Assembly: GCF_010726245.1 (NCBI RefSeq)
Contig: NZ_AP022561.1
Location: 5,704,001-5,768,000, forward strand
Direction of reading: 5' to 3'
Length of the DNA stretch: 64,000 nt
Source: Mycolicibacterium aichiense
GTDB taxonomy: Bacteria; Actinomycetota; Actinomycetes; Mycobacteriales; Mycobacteriaceae
A program made the translations under genes and the position numbers. Under the pieces are notes generated by a model. That model was not told where the DNA came from. It was given only the letters and a program-made list of their open reading frames with translations, and did no database searches. Shown one piece after another: positions 36,443 to 45,362 of the stretch (within the stretch, counting starts at the first letter, position 1; the number at the start of each line of letters is the position of its first letter).

Positions 36443-39400
36443 ATGAATGCTGCGGCACGCCATACCGGGGATGCAGCCCAGATCATCAACGACGGTCCGG
36501 AGCGCAGACCGCGCCAGCGCCGGCGTAGGCAACCGTACGGCTGGCTGGGCGTCGGGGCACTGAGCCTGGGCGTCGGCGCCGCCCTGACGACCGGCACGGG
36601 GCTGGCACATGCGGATACCGCCAGCGGCAGCGGTGCGTCGTCCACCGGCAGCGCGACGGGCGGCGCCTCGTCGGGCAAGTCTCCCGGCGGCCATACGGCG
36701 CGGCAGCAGACGCCCAAGCCGACCCCGGCCGACTCACCGTCGTCGGGGAGCGGGTCGTCGAAGACGGCCGGCACGCTAACTTCACGATCTACGCCGCGGC
36801 CCTCCTCCGGCAACAGATCGACGACGGATTCCCCCTCCGTGAGGGTCGGCGCAGTCGAATCAGGCAGCAACGCAGTTGCGGCCCCGGCGGCGACGCTCAG
36901 CAGCGCCGCCACGGACGTCGCCGCTCCGCCGGTCGCGGCACGAAAGCTGGCCTTCACGCCGCCGAGCCTGCTGCAGATCCCGGTCTCGCTTCCGTCACCG
37001 GCGCAGGTGCTGCGCTCGCTGGGGATAGCTCCGATGGTTCCGGCCCTGCCGGTCACTAATCCGATCAACGATCTGCTTGTCGGCTTGTACCGGCAGACGC
37101 AGTCGCTACTGGCGATGCCGCGGACCACGGGGAAGGCGGCCGCGCTCACGACGTCGGCGCCGACCGCCACCTACAGCGTGGTCTCCGACTGGGGGTCTGG
37201 TCACACCGCCAACATCACCGTCACCGCGGGCGCCACGGCCGTGAACGGCTGGACGGTCGAATTCGATTCACCCGCCCAGATCACGAACATCTGGAACGGC
37301 CAGGTCACCAGCCACGTCGGCACCCACTACGTGATCAGCAACGTGGCCTACAACGGTGCCGTCGCCGCAGGCAAGAGCACGACCTTCGGCTTCCAAGCCA
37401 CCCCGGGGGCGCTCGCCTCGGCGCCGACCAACCTCAAGGTCAACGGTGTCGCCGTCAGCACGCCACCGACCACCCCCACCATCTCGATCGCCGATACGAC
37501 GGTCACCGAGGGCAACAGCGGCTCGACCAACGCCACCTTCACCGTCACGCTGTCCAAGGCCGCCACCACACCAGTCACCGTCGGCTACACCACCGTGAAC
37601 GGCACTGCCACCGCCGGAGCCGACTTCACCAGCACCACAGGCACTCTCACCTTCGCAGCAGGCGTGACCTCCCAGACCGTCACCGTCAAAGTCGCCGGTG
37701 ACACGACCGTCGAACCCAGCGAAACCTTCACCGTCACGCTGTCCAACCCCTCCGGGGCGACCATCTCGCGCGGCACCGCCACCGGCACCATCACCAACGA
37801 CGACGTCGCGTCGAACCCGGGCACCAACTCGGTCACCTACAGCGTGGCCAGTGACTGGGGTTCGGGCCACAACGCGAACATCACGGTGACCGCAGGCCAG
37901 AACCTCAATGGCTGGACGGTCGAATTCGACACTCCCGCAACAATAACCAATATCTGGAACGGCCAGATCACCAGCCACGTCGGCACCCACTACGTGATCA
38001 GCAACCTGGCCTACAACGCCACGGTCGCCGCAGGCCAAAGCACGTCGTTCGGCTACCAAGCCACCCCAGGCGCCGTCGGCTCGGCTCCGACCAACCTGAA
38101 GGTCAACGGTGTGGCCGTCAGCACCCCGCCGACCACCCCAACCCTCTCGATCTCCGATACCGCGGTCGCCGAGGGGAACAGCGGCTCGAGCAACGCCACC
38201 TTCACCGTCACGTTGTCCAAGGCCGCCACCACACCGGTCACCGTCGGCTACACCACCGCGAACGGTACTGCCACCGCCGGGGCCGACTTCACGAGCACCA
38301 CAGGCACTCTCACCTTCGCACCGGGCGTGACCTCCCAGACCGTCACCGTCAAGATCACCGGTGACACGACCGTCGAACCCACCGAGACGTTCACCGTCAC
38401 ACTGTCCAGTCCATCGGGTGCGACGATCTCCCGCGGCACAGCCACCGGCACCATCACCAACGACGACGTCGCCACAACGCCGGGCCTCAGCATCTCCGAT
38501 GCATCGGCGACGGAGCCCGGTTCCACGGGAATCGCGGCGGGGTTCCTGCACACCTCGGGCAACCAGATCCTGGACTCCCAGAACAAGCCGGTCCAGATCT
38601 CGGGCGTCAACTGGTTCGGCGCGGAGGGCACCAACGGTGTGCCGGACGGCCTGTGGACCCGCAACTACAAAGACATGATCGATCAGATGTCGGCGCAGGG
38701 CTTCAACACCATTCGCATCCCGTACTCCAGCGCGATGCTGCACAACACCGCGGCGCCGTCCGGTATCAACTACAACCTGAACCCCGACCTGCAAGGGCTG
38801 TCCCGTATGCAGGTGCTGGATCAGATCATCGCCTACGCCGGTCAGGACGGGATGCGGGTCATCCTCGACCACCACCGCAGCATCGCCGGTGCCGGAACGA
38901 GTGAGAACGGCCTCTGGTACAACAGCCAATACTCCGAAGACCAATGGGTCTCCGACTGGCAGATGCTGGCCACCCGCTACAAGGACAATCCGACTGTCAT
39001 CGGTTTCGACCTTCACAACGAGCCGTACAACGGGACCTGGGGCGGCGGCGGGGCCAACGACTGGGCACGCGCGGCGGAACGCGCTGGAAACGCTGTCCTG
39101 CAGGCGAATCCGAATCTGTTAGTGTTCGTCGAAGGCGTCGGCACCTATCAAGGCCAAAGCTATTGGTGGGGCGGCAACCTGATGGGCGTGAAGGACCGCC
39201 CGATCGTACTCACCGTGCCCAACCGGGTCGTCTACTCACCGCACGACTATCCGAACTCCGTGTACGCCCAACCGTGGTTCCAGACCGCCAACTTCGGCGC
39301 CAACCTGCCCAGCGTCTTCCGCAAAGCCTGGGGCTACATCTACGAGGACAACATCGCGCCTATCTATGTCGGCGAGTTCGGCACCAAACTCACCGATCCC

Positions 39401-40702
39401 AAGGACGTCGTCTGGTTCGAGGCGCTGACGTCCTACCTGTCCGGCGATTTCGACAACAACGGCACGGTCGACATCGCGGCCGGGACCGAGGACATGAGTT
39501 GGACGTACTGGTCGTGGAACCCCAATTCCGGTGATACCGGCGGCATCCTGGCCGACGACTGGAAGACGATCAATCAGAACAAGATGGCCTACCTGACGCC
39601 CATCGAGTTCTCCGGAGGAAGTGGCACATCGGTGGCGTCGTTCGTGGTGACGTTGGCCGCGCCGTCCACTCAGAAGGTGACGGTGCAGTACGCGACATCG
39701 AACGGCACCGCGACCGCGGGCCTCGACTACCTCAGCGTCACGGGCACAGTCACTTTCGCGCCGGGCGAGACCCAGAAGATCATCACGGTCCCGGTGAAGA
39801 GCGACTCCCTGACGGAAAACAGCGAGACGTTCACCGTCATGTTGTCGAATCCTTCCGGGGCGACACTCACCGACGCGACCGGGCTGGGAACGATCCTCGA
39901 TCGACCGGTGGGTACCTCCACCGGCGGCGGCACGCAGACGCCGCCAACCGACCCCGGGATGCCGATGCCCGATCCCCCCGCGAGCGGCCAGTACACCGAC
40001 ATCATGTCGTTCGGTATGTTCCACGGCAGCAGCCACACCGGTATGGACGGGCTCGCGGGCGGCCGGACGGCCATCACCACCGAGGCGCTGGTCGCCTACA
40101 ACGACCAGCGCAAGTTCGCCGGCCTGGGCACGGTGGCCCTCGAGGATGTCGGCAATTGGGCGTTCGCCAACAAGCTGACCAACAACGCGCAGGCCTGGAA
40201 CCAGGATCTGCAGGGCGTCGGACTGTACTACGCGATGCAGGGCGCGAAAGTGGGCTGGATCGCCGACGACAAATACACCCCGCAGATCGTGGCGGACATC
40301 GAACGGACAGCGCGACTCGGCTCCGCAGCCGATGTGATGGCCATGGTGGCGCAGTACGGCCACGCCGGCTTCGCCGAGTACCTGATGACCACCGGTGGTC
40401 AGACAGCCTTCATCGACACCCTGAAAATGGAGCCGCATTACGGCGGGTGGATGCACGATCGGGCGAACGGCCGCCTCGTCCTGGAGGGTTCCGCGACCGC
40501 CCACGACGTCAATCATTTGACCGTTCTCAGCCACGATCAAATGCAACCGTTCATGAACGACACCTGGGACTGGCCGCAATGGCCCGCACTGGACGTCTCC
40601 CGCAAGCGGGTGATCGAGTACTTCCAGAGCATGGTGGCGCTCGGCGACCCGCTCGGCAACAACCTCACCGCACTCGACGGTTCGGTGCCGGTGTCGCTCT
40701 GA
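36443..40702 (+). CDS. Secreted multidomain GH5 cellulase with CBM2 and Calx-beta modules
   Basis: Large exported endoglucanase-like enzyme, 1,419 residues. Approximate order: Arg-rich long signal peptide (to about 57, ending GLAHAD), Ser/Thr/Pro linker (58-240), CBM2 (243-345), Calx-beta (349-455), CBM2 (465-562), Calx-beta (566-676), strand-like LSISDASATEPGSTG (681-695), GH5 barrel (700-1053), remainder of a Calx-beta (1056-1154), Pro/Gly linker, and an unrecognised C-terminal domain (1183-1419). GH5 catalytic residues are Glu860 in DLHNEPYN and Glu978 in VGEFGTK. Start ATG 36443 with GGAGGAAGG upstream. It should bind and cut beta-glucans such as cellulose outside the cell. Specificity within GH5 is not determinable. 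Confidence 0.88.
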   Translation: MNAAARHTGDAAQIINDGPERRPRQRRRRQPYGWLGVGALSLGVGAALTTGTGLAHADTASGSGASSTGSATGGASSGKSPGGHTARQQTPKPTPADSPSSGSGSSKTAGTLTSRSTPRPSSGNRSTTDSPSVRVGAVESGSNAVAAPAATLSSAATDVAAPPVAARKLAFTPPSLLQIPVSLPSPAQVLRSLGIAPMVPALPVTNPINDLLVGLYRQTQSLLAMPRTTGKAAALTTSAPTATYSVVSDWGSGHTANITVTAGATAVNGWTVEFDSPAQITNIWNGQVTSHVGTHYVISNVAYNGAVAAGKSTTFGFQATPGALASAPTNLKVNGVAVSTPPTTPTISIADTTVTEGNSGSTNATFTVTLSKAATTPVTVGYTTVNGTATAGADFTSTTGTLTFAAGVTSQTVTVKVAGDTTVEPSETFTVTLSNPSGATISRGTATGTITNDDVASNPGTNSVTYSVASDWGSGHNANITVTAGQNLNGWTVEFDTPATITNIWNGQITSHVGTHYVISNLAYNATVAAGQSTSFGYQATPGAVGSAPTNLKVNGVAVSTPPTTPTLSISDTAVAEGNSGSSNATFTVTLSKAATTPVTVGYTTANGTATAGADFTSTTGTLTFAPGVTSQTVTVKITGDTTVEPTETFTVTLSSPSGATISRGTATGTITNDDVATTPGLSISDASATEPGSTGIAAGFLHTSGNQILDSQNKPVQISGVNWFGAEGTNGVPDGLWTRNYKDMIDQMSAQGFNTIRIPYSSAMLHNTAAPSGINYNLNPDLQGLSRMQVLDQIIAYAGQDGMRVILDHHRSIAGAGTSENGLWYNSQYSEDQWVSDWQMLATRYKDNPTVIGFDLHNEPYNGTWGGGGANDWARAAERAGNAVLQANPNLLVFVEGVGTYQGQSYWWGGNLMGVKDRPIVLTVPNRVVYSPHDYPNSVYAQPWFQTANFGANLPSVFRKAWGYIYEDNIAPIYVGEFGTKLTDPKDVVWFEALTSYLSGDFDNNGTVDIAAGTEDMSWTYWSWNPNSGDTGGILADDWKTINQNKMAYLTPIEFSGGSGTSVASFVVTLAAPSTQKVTVQYATSNGTATAGLDYLSVTGTVTFAPGETQKIITVPVKSDSLTENSETFTVMLSNPSGATLTDATGLGTILDRPVGTSTGGGTQTPPTDPGMPMPDPPASGQYTDIMSFGMFHGSSHTGMDGLAGGRTAITTEALVAYNDQRKFAGLGTVALEDVGNWAFANKLTNNAQAWNQDLQGVGLYYAMQGAKVGWIADDKYTPQIVADIERTARLGSAADVMAMVAQYGHAGFAEYLMTTGGQTAFIDTLKMEPHYGGWMHDRANGRLVLEGSATAHDVNHLTVLSHDQMQPFMNDTWDWPQWPALDVSRKRVIEYFQSMVALGDPLGNNLTALDGSVPVSL
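37169..37809 (+). repeat. CBM2-Calx-beta coding unit, copy 1
   Basis: DNA for residues 243-456 of the cellulase. It is nearly identical over long stretches to 37835-38472, one codon longer in the CBM2 part (TAGATAVNG against TAGQNLNG). It marks an internal tandem duplication. Confidence 0.85.
37835..38472 (+). repeat. CBM2-Calx-beta coding unit, copy 2
   Basis: Second unit of the tandem duplication, coding residues 465-677. The strong DNA match suggests a recent duplication or ongoing gene conversion; copy number may vary between strains. Confidence 0.85.
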
Positions 40703-40734
40703 ATACCCCCGGATCGCTGCCGCCCGTGGACCTC

Positions 40735-42411
40735 CTACGCCCCGCGGGCGGCGGCGACCTGCTGCAGGTTGGCCAGCCCCAATTCCTGTGCCGCGTGTAG
40801 CGCGCGCGGCAGCGGCGCCTGCACTTCGGGAATGACCTCGTTGTCCAGCAATGCCTGCAGCGCAGCCTGTTTGGCGTTATGGCCGGCCTGGTTGTCGATC
40901 TCGCGCAGGCCCTCCGGGGTGGCGTAGTCGTACAACTCGTGATCGATCGGGCGCGATGCGTCGATCTGCATCCCGCCGGGCCGCCAGTACGCATAGCTGC
41001 CGAACTTGGCGTCGCGCGTACGGACCGCGACGAGGTGGCTCGGGGCGGTAGTCGGAATGTGTGTCGGATTGTCGTTGACGCCCAGCATCTTTCGCACCCG
41101 GTCGGAGCTCATCAGGGCGGCCATCTCCTCGACCGATACGTCGTCGGTGACGTGTGCTATCCAGGGCCGGCCGGGCGCCGTGGCATCGGCGGCGATGGCG
41201 GCCAGGTCGGCACGGCGCGCCAGATGCTCGCATCCGGGGTCGGTCCGCCAGCTGTTGCCGCCATCGGCGATGGTCAGCAGCAGCGGCGCCAGGTCGACGC
41301 TGGAGGTCAACTGGTCCCGCGTCGCACCGGGCCGCGGGGTGAGCCGGCCGGACGGGTCACGAAGGTAGAGGGGCACCCTGATGCCCTCTTCGTACATGCT
41401 CGCACCCTTGCCGCGCATGCCGTGCGACCCGGCGTATTCGCCGTGGTCGGACGTGAACACGACGATCGTGTTGCGATCGATGTCGGGACGCGAGGCCAAA
41501 GTCTCTGTCACACGCCCGATCTGGGCATCAACCTGCTGATGGAGCCACAGGTACATGTCCAGGCCGCGCGCCCACTGCCTGGTGACGTCGGGACCCGTAT
41601 AGGGCAACGCGCCGGTGAGAAGCGGGCTCATGAAGTCGATGTAGTCCAGTTGCAGCTGCGGCTTGTTGCGGCGACGGATGTCCTCAGGTGTTTCGAAATT
41701 GGCGGGCAGGTCGGTGAAGACCCGCGGAACATCCTCGGGCAGTGGGCTTCTCGGCCACCACATGATGTCGTGTGGGTTCACCAGCGACACCGTCGTACAC
41801 CACGGCCCGTCGGCCGCGTGCTCGTCGAACCACTCGACGAACTGGTCGGTGATGTGGGGATCCTGGTGCAGGCCCTGGCTTGGCCCGCCATTCGGGGACG
41901 GGTAGGTACCGCCGGAGAAGCCGTGGGCGTCCAGACCGTCGGGAGTGTTGTCCGCCTCGGCACCCAAGTGCCACTTGCCCCACCACCAGGTGCGGTAGCC
42001 GCGGTCACGCAGCAGCGTGCCCCAGGTCGGAAACTGCGGCGCCAGCGTGGACTCGGTGGCTCCGTCCCCGGTGAACAGACAACCGGTTTGGTGCGAATAC
42101 AGGCCCGTGGTCATCGTCCCGCGGGCCGGTGTGCACATGTTCGACGCGGTGTAGTGACGTTCGAAGGACACGCTGGCCCGGCGTAGCGCGCTCAGATGGG
42201 GCAGACGGGCGTCCAACGCGGCGGGGTCGGGAAACCACTGCGGGGTGCGCATCTGGTCGACGATGACGACCAGAATGTTGGGCTTGCCGTCGGCGGGGAT
42301 GCCGGTTCGCCCGCGCTGCGCCCGGGTGAGCAATTCGACACCGCCGAGCCCGGCCGCGGCGGCTCCGACTGCGGCCGCCGTCCCCAACGCTGTCCTGCGC
42401 GTGACTGCCAT
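40735..42411 (-). CDS. Tat-exported sulfatase
   Basis: Type I sulfatase of 558 residues. A twin-arginine signal (VTRRTALGTAAAVGAAAAG) is followed by the metal-binding VVIVDQMR (Asp52) and the formylglycine motif CTPAR (Cys93 to Arg97). Later FTSDHGEYAGSHG provides further metal ligands. Cys93 needs conversion to formylglycine for activity. It converges on the cellulase gene with a 32-bp gap. The substrate may be a sulfated polysaccharide or ester, which is inference from the neighbour only. Confidence 0.88.
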   Translation of the reverse strand: MAVTRRTALGTAAAVGAAAAGLGGVELLTRAQRGRTGIPADGKPNILVVIVDQMRTPQWFPDPAALDARLPHLSALRRASVSFERHYTASNMCTPARGTMTTGLYSHQTGCLFTGDGATESTLAPQFPTWGTLLRDRGYRTWWWGKWHLGAEADNTPDGLDAHGFSGGTYPSPNGGPSQGLHQDPHITDQFVEWFDEHAADGPWCTTVSLVNPHDIMWWPRSPLPEDVPRVFTDLPANFETPEDIRRRNKPQLQLDYIDFMSPLLTGALPYTGPDVTRQWARGLDMYLWLHQQVDAQIGRVTETLASRPDIDRNTIVVFTSDHGEYAGSHGMRGKGASMYEEGIRVPLYLRDPSGRLTPRPGATRDQLTSSVDLAPLLLTIADGGNSWRTDPGCEHLARRADLAAIAADATAPGRPWIAHVTDDVSVEEMAALMSSDRVRKMLGVNDNPTHIPTTAPSHLVAVRTRDAKFGSYAYWRPGGMQIDASRPIDHELYDYATPEGLREIDNQAGHNAKQAALQALLDNEVIPEVQAPLPRALHAAQELGLANLQQVAAARGA

Positions 42412-42463
42412 CAGCCCAACTTACTAGCCGATCTAAGAACTGGCTTCGGTTCGCGCCGGCGGC

Positions 42464-43756
42464 TCAGCCGACCAGGCGGGCGATCGAACGCATCGGGATG
42501 TTCAGCCAGTTGGGCCGGTACCGGGCCTCGTAACCGGCCTCGTAGACCGCCTTGTCCAACTCGTAGGCGGCCAGCACCGCCGCATGATCGCGCGGGTCGG
42601 TACCGGCTTCGGCGGCGTACCCGTCGCAGAACGACGCGCAGTTGCGGTCCACCCAGTCCTTCACCCGGGCCGCCAGCTCCGGGTCCGGGGTCCGATCCAC
42701 CAGCTGCTGATACGCCGCATACTCGAACGACCGCAGCATGCCCGCGACGTCGCGCATGGCCGAGTCGGGCCTGCGCCGCTCCTCCACCGGCTGGCCCGGC
42801 TCACCCTCGAAGTCGATCAACAGCCAACCATCGGCGGTGCGCAGCACCTGACCCAGATGCAGATCGCCGTGGACGCGCTGAACGACGACCGGCTCCTCGG
42901 CGACCTTGGCGTAGCGCTCCTCGATCGCGGCCCGATACTCGGCCAGTTCCGGCACGGCCGACGCGGCCGCAGCCAGCCGCTGGCGCATCACGTCGACGGG
43001 CAGCAGGTCGGTCGACGTCCCCAACTCCGCAGCGAGCGTCGCGTGGACCGACGCCACCGCGTTGCCCAACCGGTAGGCCTCATCCGAAAAGCCGTCGCCG
43101 GCGCCGGCGCCGTCGACCGTCAGCGCGCGGGTGCTCGCGGTGGCCATGTCCCAGCCCTCAGTCGAATTCGCGGCGAAAGCCGTCACCATCCCCAGCGGGC
43201 AGGGCTGGCCGTCCATGGTGGTGTCGAACGAGCCCAGCAGACGGGCCACGTGCCGGTTCTTGGCCCGGCCCAACACCCGGTTCAGCTCGATATCGGGGTT
43301 GATTCCGGCAGCGACCCGGCGGAACAACTTGAATATCGCCTGGTCGGCGAACACCACGCTGGTGTTGCTCTGCTCGGCCGTCGACACCCGCGGGGTGACC
43401 TCGAGCGGCAGAGTCACGCCGGGCTCTTTGGTGAAGGTGACGTCGCCGATCGTGGTGCCGGAGTCCATCAGTGACAGCAGGAACTGGGCCGACGACGGAT
43501 CATGCAGGCCGTCGAAGGCGCCGTCGGCGATGATCGCGCCGACATTCGTTGGTGGAGTCGAATCCCATTGCACCACAACCTGATACCGCTCGGCAGGACC
43601 GGTGGTGTAGGTGACGTCGACCAGCATCAGATCGAGGTGTGGCCGCAACGGCACCACATCGACGGTGTCAGCCGATACCAGGGTTCGGGTGCGACCGGCG
43701 TACCACCGCTGGGTCGGCAGCCACTCGGTCCAGGGCAGGGTCACCGGTGAGCTCAT
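42464..43756 (-). CDS. mak: Maltokinase (Mak/Pep2)
   Basis: ATP-dependent maltose-1-kinase of 430 residues, which makes maltose-1-phosphate for GlgE-dependent alpha-glucan synthesis. It starts [15 protein letters not shown] as in mycobacterial Mak, with the intermediate domain [21 protein letters not shown], the catalytic loop [10 protein letters not shown] and the metal-binding [12 protein letters not shown]. In M. tuberculosis mak follows treS; no treS is adjacent here, so the gene is separate from its usual partner. Confidence 0.9.
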   Translation of the reverse strand: MSSPVTLPWTEWLPTQRWYAGRTRTLVSADTVDVVPLRPHLDLMLVDVTYTTGPAERYQVVVQWDSTPPTNVGAIIADGAFDGLHDPSSAQFLLSLMDSGTTIGDVTFTKEPGVTLPLEVTPRVSTAEQSNTSVVFADQAIFKLFRRVAAGINPDIELNRVLGRAKNRHVARLLGSFDTTMDGQPCPLGMVTAFAANSTEGWDMATASTRALTVDGAGAGDGFSDEAYRLGNAVASVHATLAAELGTSTDLLPVDVMRQRLAAAASAVPELAEYRAAIEERYAKVAEEPVVVQRVHGDLHLGQVLRTADGWLLIDFEGEPGQPVEERRRPDSAMRDVAGMLRSFEYAAYQQLVDRTPDPELAARVKDWVDRNCASFCDGYAAEAGTDPRDHAAVLAAYELDKAVYEAGYEARYRPNWLNIPMRSIARLVG

Positions 43757-43825
43757 TGCTTCTCCTCGGACGGGCGCATCTAGGTTTCACTACCCGCCGC
43801 CGCGTGAGCCGAACCGTCGCCCAGG

Positions 43826-44800
43826 TCAGTCCCTGACGCGGACCACGACCTTGCCTTTGGCGGTGCGATTCTCCAGCGAGGAGACCGCCGCGGCAGCCTG
43901 CTCCAGCGGATACACCTCCGGCTGCGGCGCGGCCAGTGCGCCGGAGATCAGCAACTCAGCCAAACCGTCCCACTGCTCGGTCAGCGCTCCGGGATGCGTC
44001 ATGGTCCAGGCACCCCAGCCGACCCCGACGACGTCGATGTTGTTGAGCAGCAGCCGATTCACCTTGACGGTGGGAATCTCGCCCCCGGTGAATCCGACCA
44101 CCAGCAACCGCCCGGCCGGCGCCAGCGAGCGCAGCGAGTCGGTGAACCGGTCGCCACCCACCGGGTCCATCACGATGTCGACACCCTTGCCGCCGGTCAG
44201 CTCGGCGACCGCGTCCTTGAACCCGTCGGCCAGCACCACGTCGGTGGCGCCGGCCGCCCTGGCCACGTCCGCCTTGTCCTCGGTGCTGACCACCGCGATC
44301 ACCCGGCTGGCGCCCAGCGCGGGCGCGAGCCGCAGTGTGGAGGTGCCGATGCCGCCGGCCGCGCCGTGAACCAGCACCGACTCGCCCTTGGCCAGCCTGC
44401 CGCGCACGGTCAGAGCGAAATACACGGTCAGGTCGTTGAACAGCAGACCGGCGCCGGCTTCGAAGCTGACGTTGTCCGGCAGCGGGAACACCCGGTCCGG
44501 TGTCAGCACGACGGTCTCGGCCATCGCACCGGTGATCATCGTCAGACCGACGACCCGGTCACCGGCTTTCACCGGAGCGTCGGCAGGGGCGGACCGCACG
44601 ACACCCGCGACCTCAGCTCCCAGGGTGAAGGGCAGTTCCGGCTTGTACTGGTAGAGCCCGCGGGTGAGCAGGGCGTCCGGGAAGGCCACCCCGGCGGCGT
44701 GGACGTCGACCAGGATCGCGCCCTCATCGGTCGGCTCGTCGATCTCGACCAGTTGCACCGACTCGGGACCGGCCAGTTCGGTCACCCGTATCGCCCGCAT
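43826..44800 (-). CDS. Zinc-independent NADPH:quinone oxidoreductase (MDR family)
   Basis: Medium-chain dehydrogenase of 324 residues. The N-terminal GroES-like fold begins MRAIRVTELAGPESVQLVEI; the NADPH motif reads VLVHGAAGGIGTSTLRLAP; a later segment DIVMDPVGGDRF is typical. The zinc-binding cysteines of alcohol dehydrogenases are absent. The ATG at 44800 is chosen over the frame start at 44893. It lies 7 bp after the GreA-like gene, on the same strand. Confidence 0.87.
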   Translation of the reverse strand: MRAIRVTELAGPESVQLVEIDEPTDEGAILVDVHAAGVAFPDALLTRGLYQYKPELPFTLGAEVAGVVRSAPADAPVKAGDRVVGLTMITGAMAETVVLTPDRVFPLPDNVSFEAGAGLLFNDLTVYFALTVRGRLAKGESVLVHGAAGGIGTSTLRLAPALGASRVIAVVSTEDKADVARAAGATDVVLADGFKDAVAELTGGKGVDIVMDPVGGDRFTDSLRSLAPAGRLLVVGFTGGEIPTVKVNRLLLNNIDVVGVGWGAWTMTHPGALTEQWDGLAELLISGALAAPQPEVYPLEQAAAAVSSLENRTAKGKVVVRVRD

Positions 44801-44807
44801 CACACCT

Positions 44808-45293
44808 CTATCGCTCGTTCGGAATATCGATGGCCAGCAGCTCCACCTGCAGCTCGCCCCGTGGCGTCGAGTAGGTGACGGTCTCACCGGCACGCCGCCC
44901 GAACAACGCTAGACCGAGCGGGCTGTCGGAGGTCAGCGTGGTGTCCTCTTCACCGGCCGGCGTCTCCTCCAGGAAGTGGATGATCCGCATGCGCACCGGT
45001 TCGTCACCCGGGAAACGCACGGTCACCTCTGTGCCGTTGGGCAGTTGCCCTGGGGCGTCCGCGTTCCCCCCGGCGAGCAGCCAGGTCAACCGGTTGATCT
45101 GCTCGTCGATGCCGGCCAGATCCTCCGACCGTTGCAACGCGTCGGCGGCATCGCCGCGGTCACCCACGGTGTCGGCGTCGCCCTGCAGTTCGGCACGCAT
45201 CTGATCTCGGCGGCTGCGCAGCTCCGCAAGTTCCTCCTCGATCCGGTCGCGTTCCTGCGCGGCGAAATTCGGCGTTCTCTCATCCTGACCCAT
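44808..45293 (-). CDS. GreA/GreB-family protein, Rv3788-like
   Basis: Protein of 161 residues. An N-terminal coiled coil (RDRIEEELAELRSRRDQMRA) with GDRGDAADALQRSEDLAGID is joined to a C-terminal FKBP-like domain (TLTSDSPLGLALFGRRAGE). Layout matches transcript cleavage factors and the M. tuberculosis homologue Rv3788, which binds RNA polymerase but lacks cleavage activity as I recall. The ATG at 45293 is favoured over an upstream TTG. No strong ribosome binding site is visible. Confidence 0.82.
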   Translation of the reverse strand: MGQDERTPNFAAQERDRIEEELAELRSRRDQMRAELQGDADTVGDRGDAADALQRSEDLAGIDEQINRLTWLLAGGNADAPGQLPNGTEVTVRFPGDEPVRMRIIHFLEETPAGEEDTTLTSDSPLGLALFGRRAGETVTYSTPRGELQVELLAIDIPNER

Positions 45294-45362
45294 GACCGAC
45301 AACGTACCTGCGTGCCTGCCTCGGAGATGCTGTGTTCGGGGACTTTTCGTCCGGCGCGCGGT

